A DNA stretch of 64,000 nucleotides from Oscillospiraceae bacterium (GTDB lineage Bacteria > Bacillota > Clostridia > Oscillospirales > Oscillospiraceae). The position numbers and the translations under genes are program-made. The stretch spans positions 7,446 to 71,445 of the forward strand of contig JAHHSI010000010.1 of assembly GCA_020025275.1 (NCBI GenBank), in the 5' to 3' direction. The notes beneath the pieces are model-generated. The model did no database searches, was not told the origin of the DNA, and saw only the letters and a program-made list of their open reading frames with translations. Position 1 is the first letter of the stretch; each line of letters opens with the position of its first letter. Below are positions 9,147 to 17,790 of the stretch, piece by piece.

Positions 9147-9280
9147 TTGTCTGTAGGTGAAAAGAAGAGGGCAGAAGTCAAAAACAGGACAAAAAACGAC
9201 GGCTGATATCTGCCGCAGAGAGCGAAAGAGAGCGGAAGATATGATACAATACAGACAATCAAAGAAAGGAGACGCGCAAG

Positions 9281-11227
9281 ATGAATCCATATCCCCACCT
9301 GTTTTCCCCCATTCAAATCGGCAAGACCACGGTAAAAAACCGTATTTTTATGCCGCCTATTTCCACAAATCTGGCCGATAAAGGCTATGTAACCGACGCA
9401 TTGGTCCAACATTACACCGACCGGGCCAAGGGCGGCGTAGGGCTGATCGTCACAGAGGTCACCACGGTGGAGCCGACGTACACCTATCTGCCCGGCGATA
9501 TGTCCATCTATGACGATTCTTTTATCCCCGGATGGAAAAAATTGACGGAGTCGGTACATCAATATGGGGCAAAGATCCTGCCGCAGCTGTTCCATCCGGC
9601 GTTTATGGCCTTCAACATTCCCGGCACGCCCCGCTTTATTGCCCCGTCCAATGTGGGCCCGTACTATGCCAAGGAGGCGCCCCGGGCCGTGACGGTGGAG
9701 GAGCTGCAGGTGCTCATCCGCCAGTTCGGTGAGGCAGCCCGACGGGCACAGAAGGCCGGAGCCGACGGCGTGGAGATCCATGCCGCCCACGCCCACGGTC
9801 TGCTGGGCGGTTTTCTCTCTCCGCTTTACAACAAGCGGACGGACGAATATGGCGGAGATCTGGACGGCCGTCTGCGCCTGACACTGGAAGTGGTACAGGA
9901 GGTGCGGAAGGTCTGCGGTGAGGACTTTATCATCGATGTGCGGATCTCCGGCGATGAGTACACCGACGGCGGACTGAACCTCAACGACGGTGTTTACATC
10001 TCCAAACAACTGGAGAAGGCCGGTGCGGATTTCCTCCATGTCTCCGGCGGCACCACCATCATGCGAGGCAGTGCTATTCCGGCGCCGGGAACGCCCATGG
10101 GATCCCATGTGAAGCTGGCGGAGGAGATCAAGAAGCACGTCTCCATTCCCGTGGCCACCGTGGGCCGGATCACCGACCCGTGGATCGCAGAGGAACTGAT
10201 TGCCAACGGCCGGACGGACATCTGCATGATCGGCCGGGCCAACCTGTGTGACCCTGAGTTCTCCAACAAAGCGGAGCAGGGCTGCACGGAGGACATCCGC
10301 CCCTGCATTGGCTGCCTGCGCTGTCTCAACGGCATCATGTTCGGCAACCGGGTTGCCTGCACCGTGAACCCCTCTCTGGAGCCGGAGAACGAGGAGACGA
10401 TCCAAGAGGCGGAGACGAAGAAAAACGTACTGGTCATTGGCGGCGGCCCTGCCGGTATGGAGGCGGCCTATGTGGCCAAGAAGCGTGGCCATCACGTGGT
10501 GCTGTGCGAAAAGGAAGAGCAGCTGGGCGGCATGGCCCGCTTGGCGGCCGTCCCCATTGCCAAGGAAGATCTGTGCAAGATGATCAAGTACATGGAGCGC
10601 AAGCTGGTGCAGGCCGGGGTGGAGATCCGCCGGCAGTGCACCGTCAGCGAGGAAATGCTGTGCGGCGAGTTCAAGGACTACGAGGTCATCGCCGGTACCG
10701 GCGCCTCGCCGGTGGTCATCGAGCCCTTCACCGCCTTCAAGCAGTGGATGACCGCCGATGATATTCTATCCGGAAAAGCCTTCCCCGGCCGGAAGATCGT
10801 GGTGATCGGCGGCGGCGCCGTGGGCTGCGAAACGGCCGACTATCTGGCGCCGCTGGTCAACGATCTCTTCCCCAGAAACAGAGAGATCACCGTGCTGGAG
10901 ATGCTGCCCGGCGTGATGCTCAATGAGACCGGACCGGGCCGCAGCCTGCTGGTGCAGCGGATGATGAAGAAGGGTGTCTCCATGATCTGTGAGGCCAAGG
11001 TGGAGCGAGTGGAAGAGGACAAGATCTACTACAGCCGGAAGGGACAGGAGTACTGCATCGACGATGCGGACACACTGATCTTTGCCGTGGGGTATCGGAT
11101 CGATCCCAAGATGGAGGAGATGCTGCGTTCCTGCGGGATGCACTATCATCTGATCGGCAATGCCGCCACCTTCGGCAACATCAAGGATGCCATTTCCTGC
11201 GGCTATCAGGCGGCCAAAGATCTCTGA
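9281..11227 (+). CDS. Old-yellow-enzyme / 2,4-dienoyl-CoA reductase-type FMN-4Fe4S-FAD oxidoreductase
   Basis: This 648-residue enzyme has the FadH/BaiCD/BilR-like long architecture that reduces activated C=C bonds with NAD(P)H. An FMN TIM barrel covers about 1-335 (HAAHAHGLLGGFLSP, NKRTDEYGG). Four cysteines (342, 345, 348, 360; CIGCLRC...CTVNP) form a 4Fe-4S site. An FAD-binding Rossmann motif (VLVIGGGPAGMEAA) is at about 385, and an NAD(P) motif (IVVIGGGAVGCETADYL) at about 507. The start has a strong aaaggaga site. Substrates of such gut enzymes include enoyl-CoAs, bile acids, steroids and bilirubin; nothing here decides between them. It lies alone downstream of the AraC gene and ends in its own terminator. 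Confidence 0.93.
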   Translation: MNPYPHLFSPIQIGKTTVKNRIFMPPISTNLADKGYVTDALVQHYTDRAKGGVGLIVTEVTTVEPTYTYLPGDMSIYDDSFIPGWKKLTESVHQYGAKILPQLFHPAFMAFNIPGTPRFIAPSNVGPYYAKEAPRAVTVEELQVLIRQFGEAARRAQKAGADGVEIHAAHAHGLLGGFLSPLYNKRTDEYGGDLDGRLRLTLEVVQEVRKVCGEDFIIDVRISGDEYTDGGLNLNDGVYISKQLEKAGADFLHVSGGTTIMRGSAIPAPGTPMGSHVKLAEEIKKHVSIPVATVGRITDPWIAEELIANGRTDICMIGRANLCDPEFSNKAEQGCTEDIRPCIGCLRCLNGIMFGNRVACTVNPSLEPENEETIQEAETKKNVLVIGGGPAGMEAAYVAKKRGHHVVLCEKEEQLGGMARLAAVPIAKEDLCKMIKYMERKLVQAGVEIRRQCTVSEEMLCGEFKDYEVIAGTGASPVVIEPFTAFKQWMTADDILSGKAFPGRKIVVIGGGAVGCETADYLAPLVNDLFPRNREITVLEMLPGVMLNETGPGRSLLVQRMMKKGVSMICEAKVERVEEDKIYYSRKGQEYCIDDADTLIFAVGYRIDPKMEEMLRSCGMHYHLIGNAATFGNIKDAISCGYQAAKDL

Positions 11228-11270
11228 GAAAGAAACGGCCGCACGGCCAAGCGCCGCTGTCGGGCATACG

Positions 11271-11305
11271 AGTGATCCGGAGAAGGTCTCCGGATCACTT
11301 TTTTT
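11271..11305 (+). terminator. Intrinsic terminator of the flavoenzyme gene
   Basis: A 12-bp stem (GTGATCCGGAGA with TCTCCGGATCAC) is followed by seven T. Confidence 0.9.
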
Positions 11306-11339
11306 GGCAGCGGGAGGGGAAAACGCAGGCAAAAAAGCA

Positions 11340-11368
11340 TTGCAGGCGGTACTATTTTATGGTATGAT
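11340..11368 (+). promoter_or_regulatory. Promoter of the AIM24 gene
   Basis: TTGCAG (11340-11345), a 17-base spacer and TATGAT (11363-11368). Confidence 0.6.
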
Positions 11369-11421
11369 TACGCCAACCCAACGCACAACAAATTCGATTC
11401 AACAGAATAAGGAGATCGACC

Positions 11422-12192
11422 ATGTATCAGATTCGTAATTTTATGGACAATGACGACATCCGTACCGTTGACGCACGGGGAGCCTTTACGATCCTCGAGT
11501 ATCAGCGGGATCTCAGCGTGGCCCCCGAGAGCGCCATGATAGCCTACTTCTCGAATGAGATGAATGTTCGCAAGCGGCAAGTTGTCTGCGATCTGAGTAA
11601 GTCCAATGTTACGGTGCAGGCCGGCGCCATGCAGTGGATGGCGGGCAATGTGAACGCAACCACCGGCGTCAAGGGAATCGGCGATCTCTTTGGCAAGGCG
11701 ATTCGTGGGTCAGTCACCGGCGAGTCCGCCATCAAGCCGGAGTATACCGGAGATGGTACACTGGTGCTGGAACCCACCTACAAACATCTCATTTTGTTGG
11801 ACGTCGCCGAATGGAACGGCTCCATCGTGTTGGATGACGGCCTGTTTCTGGCCTGCGAGTCCAGCTTGAAGCACAAGGCGGTGGCACGCTCCAACTTCTC
11901 CTCTGCTGTGGCCGGAAATGAGGGCCTGTTCAATCTGGGGATTATCGGTCAGGGCATTGTCTGCTTGGAGTCCGATTGCCCCAAGGAGGAACTGGTGGAG
12001 ATTCAGCTGCAAAACGATGTGCTGAAGATCGACGGCAACATGGCCATTGCCTGGAGCGGTGATCTGAATTTCACCGTGGAGCGCTCCGGCAAGTCGCTGA
12101 TCGGTTCGGCGGCTTCGGGAGAGGGTCTGGTCAACGTGTACCGTGGCACGGGCAAGGTGCTGTTGGCACCGGTGGGCCGTGGTCTTGTATAA
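11422..12192 (+). CDS. AIM24-family (DUF124) protein
   Basis: This 256-residue protein belongs to the AIM24/TRAP-like beta-helix family. The typical segments are the glycine-rich middle (GVKGIGDLFGKAIRGSVTGESAIKP) and the later LVLEPTYKHLILLDV and GLFNLGIIGQGIVCLE. The bacterial role of the family is unclear; the yeast relative is mitochondrial. No signal peptide or membrane segment is seen, so it should be cytoplasmic. The start at 11422 has aaggagatcgacc upstream. It is monocistronic between two terminators. Confidence 0.85.
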   Translation: MYQIRNFMDNDDIRTVDARGAFTILEYQRDLSVAPESAMIAYFSNEMNVRKRQVVCDLSKSNVTVQAGAMQWMAGNVNATTGVKGIGDLFGKAIRGSVTGESAIKPEYTGDGTLVLEPTYKHLILLDVAEWNGSIVLDDGLFLACESSLKHKAVARSNFSSAVAGNEGLFNLGIIGQGIVCLESDCPKEELVEIQLQNDVLKIDGNMAIAWSGDLNFTVERSGKSLIGSAASGEGLVNVYRGTGKVLLAPVGRGLV

Positions 12193-12210
12193 GATTTCAA
12201 AAATCGGGAA

Positions 12211-12250
12211 ACGCCCGGTGTGTACGCATGACGGCACACCGGGCGTTTTT
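12211..12250 (+). terminator. Intrinsic terminator of the AIM24 gene
   Basis: ACGCCCGGTGTG (12211-12222) pairs with CACACCGGGCGT (12235-12246), followed by T4-5. Confidence 0.9.
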
Positions 12251-12508
12251 GCGCCCAAACGGGCGAAAAGACCGGAGAGGACGGGACGGCAGAGGGGATA
12301 CGGCGGCCGGTGAAAACAGGGGAAGTAGTGAATGAATATACAAATAATGGGGAGGGGTATTCAGCTGAGAAATCCCCTGCACAGGGGAGTGATGGCGGAG
12401 AGAGCATAGGGGGTGAGGGTGGAGTGTTGCTATATATACAGAAAATGGGACGGGGTGGACTGAAATGTGGACAGATTCAACAAAGTGAGGGGATATGAAT
12501 ATTTATAC

Positions 12509-12536
12509 TTTACATTTTGAATAAATATGCTATAAT
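12509..12536 (+). promoter_or_regulatory. Promoter of the C69 peptidase gene
   Basis: TTTACA (12509-12514), a 16-base spacer and TATAAT (12531-12536). It rules out the distal in-frame start at 12517. Confidence 0.7.
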
Positions 12537-12570
12537 AGGCACATCAAACAAAAGAAACGGAGTGTGTCCC

Positions 12571-14400
12571 ATGAAAGTCACAAAGAAGATGGTTTCCCTA
12601 AGTCTGGCAGTGATGCTGGTCATGTCCAGCATCTCATCTGCCTTCGCCTGCACAGGAATCTATGTCGGTTCCGCCATGAGCGAAAACGGAAGTACCTACA
12701 TGGGGCGATCCGAGGATATCGGCAATCTCTACTGCAAGCAGTTCGGTGCCGCCCCGGCCAAGGATTGGCCGGAGGGAGCTATGTATAAAGATGCATATGG
12801 CTTCCAGATGCCCTATCCCAGTCATACCTATGCCTATACCTATGTGAAGGATTCTCCATTGAAGGGAGAGACCATGACCGATGACGAGGGCAACAGCATC
12901 GGCGAGGCCTATGGCGAGGCGGGCCAGAATGAAAAAGGCGTGAGCATTTCCGCCACAGTTTCCACCAGCTACAACAAGGATGCGGAGAAGGCCGATCCGT
13001 TGGTGGACACCGGCATCTGCGAAATCTCGCTCCTCAGCGTGCTGCTGGGCGGCTCGGCCACGGCAAAGGAGGCCGTGGATCTGCTGGCCGGGATTCTGGA
13101 TACCTACGGCTCCGGTGAGTGCAACTCTCTGATGATCAGCGACAGCCACGAGACGTGGTACTTTGAGATCGTCTCCGGCCACCAGTATGCCGCCGTCAAG
13201 CTGCCGGCGGACAAGGTCTCTGTGCAGCCCAACATCATGCTGCTGGGCGTTATCGATGTGAACGACAGCGAGAATGTGGTGGCATCGGACGATCTGGTGC
13301 AGCTGGCCAAGGACCACGGGTTCCTGGAAACCGATGCTGACGGCCACATCGACGTGGCCAAGACGTACGCTGAAGAGAATTCCGGTAAGGGTCAGTACAG
13401 CAGATACTGGCAGGGCCTGTTCTATGTCAATGAGACCGCCGCCGAGGCACTGGATGTGGAAAACATCAACAACGGCGTCAACCCGCTGCCGCTGCTGGTA
13501 GATGCGGACAAGAAGCTGTCCACACTGGATGTGCTGCACTGGCTGGCCTATCGGGGAGAGGGGACGAAGATGGACTCCAATCAGGACCCCGGGATCTACG
13601 CTATCGGCAACAAAAATCAGGCCGAGTGCCATGTCTTTGAAACCAGAGCCAACCTGCCCGACCAGTTGGCCACCATCCAGTGGCAGGCCATGGCCGATGC
13701 GGAGTTCTCTGTCTATGTCCCCTTCTATACGGCCTTGGTGACCGAGACGCTGGAAAACTATCAGCAGCCCGATATGACGCCGGTGGAAAATTCCATCAAC
13801 TGGAACTTCCAGGTCATCAATGACCTCTGCTACAATCACCGGGAGCATTGTGCCGATGCGGTAAAGGCCTATTTTGAGGAGTATCAGAAGAGCCTTATTG
13901 CCCAGCAGCAGGAAATCGATGCGGTGATGGCGGAGATCTACGCCTATGACCCGGCACTGGCTGCGCAGAAGGCCAACGAACTGGGACTGGATCTCTCGGA
14001 GCAGGTGCTGGACATGAGCAACTCCGTAGTTAAAGAGCTGCAGACATACGTTGCCGGGGATATGGCACAGCCCTTCGTCCCCAGTGCCATGACGGAGCAC
14101 GTGATGCCGGTGTACAACTTTGATCGGGTCGGCGGGTCCGGTCTGCCGCTCCCGGAGGGACCTGACGAGACGACTAAGCCCGACGATACCGTAAAGCCCG
14201 AAGATTCGGTAAAGCCTGAGGATTCGGTTCCGGAGACACCCACTGTACCCCAAGATCCCAACGGACCTGTGGAGACGGCACCCGAGCAAGGTGGTGCTCC
14301 TGCCACGGCAGATGAAAGCAACCTGTGGGCGCTGGGATTGCTGGGAGTGACAGCGCTGGGCGGTATGGCTGTTATCGTGAAGAAAAAACAGACCATCTAA
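12571..14400 (+). CDS. Secreted, anchored peptidase family C69 (PepD-type dipeptidase)
   Basis: This 609-residue Ntn-hydrolase-type dipeptidase acts outside the cell. The signal peptide (1-26, ending SSAFA) is followed directly by Cys27 (CTGIYVG), the position of the catalytic N-terminal nucleophile of this family, so signal cleavage could itself expose the active residue. The GRSEDIG motif at about residues 48-54 and the later STLDVLHWLAYRGEGT fit C69/U34 members. A Pro/Asp/Lys-rich linker (DTVKPEDSVKPEDS) follows, then APATADES, a hydrophobic stretch and KKK, a variant sortase-type or membrane anchor. The start at 12571 was chosen because the promoter overlaps the longer frame. Substrates are probably diet or wall peptides. 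Confidence 0.9.
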   Translation: MKVTKKMVSLSLAVMLVMSSISSAFACTGIYVGSAMSENGSTYMGRSEDIGNLYCKQFGAAPAKDWPEGAMYKDAYGFQMPYPSHTYAYTYVKDSPLKGETMTDDEGNSIGEAYGEAGQNEKGVSISATVSTSYNKDAEKADPLVDTGICEISLLSVLLGGSATAKEAVDLLAGILDTYGSGECNSLMISDSHETWYFEIVSGHQYAAVKLPADKVSVQPNIMLLGVIDVNDSENVVASDDLVQLAKDHGFLETDADGHIDVAKTYAEENSGKGQYSRYWQGLFYVNETAAEALDVENINNGVNPLPLLVDADKKLSTLDVLHWLAYRGEGTKMDSNQDPGIYAIGNKNQAECHVFETRANLPDQLATIQWQAMADAEFSVYVPFYTALVTETLENYQQPDMTPVENSINWNFQVINDLCYNHREHCADAVKAYFEEYQKSLIAQQQEIDAVMAEIYAYDPALAAQKANELGLDLSEQVLDMSNSVVKELQTYVAGDMAQPFVPSAMTEHVMPVYNFDRVGGSGLPLPEGPDETTKPDDTVKPEDSVKPEDSVPETPTVPQDPNGPVETAPEQGGAPATADESNLWALGLLGVTALGGMAVIVKKKQTI

Positions 14401-14403
14401 GAG

Positions 14404-14437
14404 AAAAAGAGTGCCGGCGGTGCCGACACTCTTTTTT
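14404..14437 (+). terminator. Intrinsic terminator of the C69 gene
   Basis: AAAAAGAGTG pairs with CACTCTTTTTT around a GC-rich apex. It could also serve the convergent TetR gene. Confidence 0.85.
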
Positions 14438-14466
14438 GGTTCTTTGAAGATGTTTGTTGCGGGAGA

Positions 14467-15072
14467 TTATTCTTTTGGTTTCAGGTGGAAATGTTGCTGG
14501 AGACAGCATTCGCTCAGGTCAGCGAACAGCTTGGCGGCGCTGGCGATGTCTTCGTCGGAGCAGGGGGCTCCGTCGAAGATGAAACGGGCATAGTAGGAGT
14601 AGTGACCAAAGACAACGAAGCCCAAGACCTTCTCGAATTCGTCGGGCGACAGACTGGCGGGGATGTCATATTGTTCATACACGCTCTGCTCCAGAAATTC
14701 GGTCAGGATCTGATTGAGCTGCCGGGCGAAGTTCAGGCGGGTGTCACCGCTCAGCAGCAGCCGCAAAGAGGTGCGATGCTGATATAGATAGGAGAGGAAG
14801 CGATTGGCAATTTCGGTGGCCGTCAGGAACGGCGGATTGGGGATGGCCATGATCTCATGCAGTTCCTGGACAATGTCTGCTTCGATGGCATTCACCAAAT
14901 CATAGATGTCACAATAATAGGCGTAAAATGTGGCACGGTTGATGTGACAGCGCTTGCAAAGGGCCGAGACCTTGATGGAGGACAGAGGCATTTCCTCCAA
15001 AAAAGAGAGTAAGGTCTGTTTCATCAACAGGGTGCTTTTTGGTGTGCGGTGCTTTTGTTCACTTCTCAACAT
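14467..15072 (-). CDS. TetR-family regulator (divergent to the 15237 SDR)
   Basis: This 201-residue protein has an N-terminal TetR helix-turn-helix at about 20-65 (LSSIKVSALCKRCHINRATFYAYYCDIYDLV) and an all-helical C-terminal ligand domain of the DhaS/TetR_C type. It is transcribed away from the SDR at 15237. The shared 164-base intergenic region has an inverted repeat abutting the SDR -35 box, so it probably represses that gene and perhaps itself (inference). Confidence 0.88.
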   Translation of the reverse strand: MLRSEQKHRTPKSTLLMKQTLLSFLEEMPLSSIKVSALCKRCHINRATFYAYYCDIYDLVNAIEADIVQELHEIMAIPNPPFLTATEIANRFLSYLYQHRTSLRLLLSGDTRLNFARQLNQILTEFLEQSVYEQYDIPASLSPDEFEKVLGFVVFGHYSYYARFIFDGAPCSDEDIASAAKLFADLSECCLQQHFHLKPKE

Positions 15073-15114
15073 CGACGTTCCCCCTCTGTTCCCTGTAGCA
15101 GAACCAACGTCTGC

Positions 15115-15139
15115 CCAACAGAATCCGTAAAGCTGTTGG
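15115..15139. promoter_or_regulatory. Candidate TetR operator
   Basis: CCAACAG at 15115-15121 and CTGTTGG at 15133-15139 form a perfect 7-base inverted repeat with an 11-base centre. It ends at the base before TTGACC (15140-15145), the likely -35 of the SDR gene (-10 TTATTA or TATTAT at about 15163). Confidence 0.55.
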
Positions 15140-15236
15140 TTGACCGGTCCAAGTAAAGATTGTTATTATTATATCAATACAGAACGGCAAACACAAGTAC
15201 CAATTACCACAGGGGATATCTGAAAGGAGCACAACA

Positions 15237-15995
15237 ATGAGAAATTATATGGATTTGACGGGCCGTGTTGCGGTCGTTACCGGTGCCTCTTCCGGCATTG
15301 GCCGTGCGTATGCCAAGGCACTGGCAGAAAACGGCGCTAAGGTGGCCGCTTTTGCCCGTCGTGTGGATAAACTGAACGATCTGAAGGCAGAGATCGAAGC
15401 CATGGGCGGCAGCTGCCTGCCCGTTGCCTGCGACGTGTCCAACGAAGAGCAGGTCAAGGCCGGCGTGGCCAAGACGCTGGAGACCTTCGGAAAGATCGAT
15501 ATTCTCATCAACAATGCCGGTTCCATCGCTGTGAGCCCGGCTGACCAGCTGGCTCTGGCCGATTGGCAGAATGTGCTGGATGTGAGCCTGACCGGCTACT
15601 TCCTGATGGCCAGAGAGTGCGGTAAGCACATGATGGAAAATAAGTACGGCCGCATCATCAACACCGCCTCCATCATGGGGCACATCAGCGGTCTGAACAA
15701 CAACAATCTGGCCTACAATGCAGCCAAGGGTGCGGTTCCCAACTTTACCCGTGGTCTGGCACAGGAGTGGGCCAAGTACAACATCACCGTCAATGCCATC
15801 GGCCCCGGTATGTTCCCCTCTGAAATGATGATCGTAAACGATGATGCCAAGCAGTACCTGCAGGCTCGCTGCCCCATGGGCCGCGCCGGTGAACTGGATG
15901 AGCTGATCGGCCAGATGCTGCTCTTTGCCAGCGAAAAGAACTCCTACACCACCGGCCAGACCATCTACATCGATGGCGGCTGGACCTCGGTCTGA
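15237..15995 (+). CDS. Classical SDR-family NAD(P)-dependent oxidoreductase
   Basis: This 252-residue short-chain dehydrogenase shows the cofactor motif TGASSGIG (about 15-22), NNAG (about 93-96), a catalytic serine in INTASIMG and YNAAK (about 160-164), and the C-terminal TTGQTIYIDGGW. The family includes 3-oxoacyl-ACP reductases, gluconate/sugar dehydrogenases and hydroxysteroid dehydrogenases; sequence alone does not choose. ATG 15237 follows aaaggagcacaac. Control by the divergent TetR points to a specific inducible substrate rather than fatty-acid synthesis. Confidence 0.9.
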   Translation: MRNYMDLTGRVAVVTGASSGIGRAYAKALAENGAKVAAFARRVDKLNDLKAEIEAMGGSCLPVACDVSNEEQVKAGVAKTLETFGKIDILINNAGSIAVSPADQLALADWQNVLDVSLTGYFLMARECGKHMMENKYGRIINTASIMGHISGLNNNNLAYNAAKGAVPNFTRGLAQEWAKYNITVNAIGPGMFPSEMMIVNDDAKQYLQARCPMGRAGELDELIGQMLLFASEKNSYTTGQTIYIDGGWTSV

Positions 15996-16016
15996 TCCAC
16001 AATCGATTTCTCCAAA

Positions 16017-16053
16017 GGCACCCTGCCCTGCGGCAGGGTGCCCTCTCTTTTTT
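16017..16053 (+). terminator. Intrinsic terminator of the SDR gene
   Basis: GGCACCCTGCC (16017-16027) pairs with GGCAGGGTGCC (16032-16042), followed by CTCTCTTTTTT. Confidence 0.9.
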
Positions 16054-16193
16054 CTGCCGTTTATGCAGTGGAAGAATGGGCAGAAGAGGGGTTGTTTTTT
16101 CAAACCGAACACGGTATGATAAACAAGTTGACTTTTGCCCGGGAAACATCACTTCCGGGCATGGCAATGGGAATAAAAAAGGAAGGTAAAGAG

Positions 16194-17054
16194 ATGAAAG
16201 AGAAAATCAGTGTGAAAGAATTTGTGGTTCTGCTCATTGGTATGCTGATTGCTTCCGCGGCGATCTACTATATCATGATGCCGAATCACTTTGTGGTGGG
16301 GTCCCTGTCGGGTCTGGTGCTGGTGCTGGCCAACTTCATCCCGCTGAAGGTGTCCGTGCTGACGTTTATTTTGAATGTTGTGCTGCTGGTGCTGGGCTTT
16401 GTGATGATCGGGAAGGAGTTCGGAGGCAAGACAGTGATCACCTCGCTGCTGCTGCCTATGTATCTGGCCATTTTCGAGGCCGTGACGCCGGAACCTCCCG
16501 CCCTGAGCAGCGATCCGCTGGTGAATATGCTGTGCTTCATTCTGGTGTTCAGCTTTGGTCAGGCGATGCTCTTCAACATCAACGCCTCCTCCGGCGGTCT
16601 GGATATTGTGGGAAAGATCCTGAACCAGTATCTGCACATTGAGATCGGCCAGAGCATGATGTTTGCCGGCTTTTTCATCGCCGCAAGCTCTGCCTTCGTT
16701 TACGATCGCGACACGCTCATTATCAGCTTGCTGGGCACCTATATCGCCGGACAGGCACTGGACCGCTTCATTGACGGTGCGCACATCCGGAAGAAGGTGT
16801 CCATCATCTCCCCGGAATACCACGAGATCCAGGATTTCGTGGTGAAGAAGCTGGGCCGAGGCGTGACCATGTATAAGGTCATCGGCGGCTGGGGCAATGA
16901 GGAAAAAATCGAACTGGAAACCATTTTGCAGAAGAATGAATATGCAAGTTTACTGGAATTTGTGAATAAAACCGACCCGGCCGCCTTTGTGACGGTGTCC
17001 ACGGTGGGTCAGGTTATCGGCCAGTGGAATCCCCACCGGAAAAACGTGAAGTAA
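16194..17054 (+). CDS. YitT-family membrane protein with C-terminal DUF2179 domain
   Basis: This 286-residue protein has five or so hydrophobic segments in the first 190 residues (MLIASAAIYYIMMPNHFVVG, LVLANFIPLKVSVLTFILNV). A soluble domain of about 80 residues follows (KVSIISPEYHEIQDFVVKKLGRGVTMYKVIGGW), typical of DUF2179 in YitT proteins. The transported compound is unknown for the family. ATG 16194 was chosen over the distal 16038 start because gaaggtaaagag precedes it and homologues begin near MKEK. Confidence 0.85.
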   Translation: MKEKISVKEFVVLLIGMLIASAAIYYIMMPNHFVVGSLSGLVLVLANFIPLKVSVLTFILNVVLLVLGFVMIGKEFGGKTVITSLLLPMYLAIFEAVTPEPPALSSDPLVNMLCFILVFSFGQAMLFNINASSGGLDIVGKILNQYLHIEIGQSMMFAGFFIAASSAFVYDRDTLIISLLGTYIAGQALDRFIDGAHIRKKVSIISPEYHEIQDFVVKKLGRGVTMYKVIGGWGNEEKIELETILQKNEYASLLEFVNKTDPAAFVTVSTVGQVIGQWNPHRKNVK

Positions 17055-17090
17055 TTGGAAAAGCGGGCGCATAAAGGGTGCCTGCGGTGC

Positions 17091-17136
17091 AGTCACGGCC
17101 ATACGCCTTATTGGCGTATGGCCGTGACTTTTTTGG
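17091..17136 (+). terminator. Intrinsic terminator of the YitT gene
   Basis: AGTCACGGCCATACGCC pairs with GGCGTATGGCCGTGACT, followed by six T. Confidence 0.92.
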
Positions 17137-17226
17137 AAAAAGGGGAGGAACGCCGCGGCGCAAGGGCCGAAGTATCCTGTTCCTGCGACGGTCGTGCAGG
17201 AGGGGGAGAGGGGGCTGCACCGAAAG

Positions 17227-17266
17227 AAACGCACCGGATCTCGTCTTAGACGATCCGGTGCGTTTT
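17227..17266. terminator. Bidirectional-looking terminator after the adenosyltransferase gene
   Basis: AAACGCACCGGATC pairs with GATCCGGTGCGTTTTT. T tracts flank both sides, so it can serve the minus-strand gene. Confidence 0.7.
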
Positions 17267-17790
17267 TATCGTTCGATGCCGTCGCGGGCCAGCAGTTTTT
17301 TGGTGTGATAGTAGTGGCGCACCTCCCGCATCTCAGTCACCAGATCGGCCTGCGCCAACACCTCTGCGGGGCAGCCCCGGCCTGTATAGACCAATTCCAC
17401 CGAGGCGGGCCGCTGCGCCATCAGGTCCAGAAGGTCTGCGGCGGACAGCAGCCCCAGGCGGCAGGCCACGTTGATCTCGTCAAGGATCACCAAATCATAG
17501 CGTCCCTGCCGCAGCGCATAGGCGGCCTTGGCAAGCCCCGCCTGTGCCGCCGCAACATCCTGTGGATCGGGGGTCCGGCCGATGAAGCAGCCCCTGCCGC
17601 TGCCATAGAGCTCCACCGTCACACCGGAGAGATTCGAGAGCACCGACACCTCGTGATAGGCCATGTCCTTGATGAACTGCCCCATATAGACACGCAGTCC
17701 GGCTCCGGCGGCGCGGACGGCCAGTCCCACCGCTGCGGTGGTTTTCCCCTTTCCGTCGCCGCAGTAAATTTGCACCTGTCCTTGTTCCAT
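17266..17790 (-). CDS. cobO: Cob(I)yrinic acid a,c-diamide / cob(I)alamin adenosyltransferase
   Basis: This 174-residue CobA/CobO/BtuR-type enzyme transfers adenosyl from ATP to Co(I) corrinoids to make adenosylcobalamin or its precursors. The P-loop GDGKGKTTAAVGLAVRAAG is near the N-terminus (about 10-28), followed by VYMGQFIKD and the acidic LVILDEIN motif at about 99-106, all diagnostic. The length is normal. It is a single gene, separated from any cob operon, which suits corrinoid salvage. That fits the cobalamin-riboswitch surface protein 12 kb away. Confidence 0.93.
   Translation of the reverse strand: MEQGQVQIYCGDGKGKTTAAVGLAVRAAGAGLRVYMGQFIKDMAYHEVSVLSNLSGVTVELYGSGRGCFIGRTPDPQDVAAAQAGLAKAAYALRQGRYDLVILDEINVACRLGLLSAADLLDLMAQRPASVELVYTGRGCPAEVLAQADLVTEMREVRHYYHTKKLLARDGIER

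Noticed and set aside
12634..14289. 551-codon minus-strand frame
   Set aside because: Antisense to the C69 peptidase, which has a signal peptide, catalytic motif, promoter and terminator.
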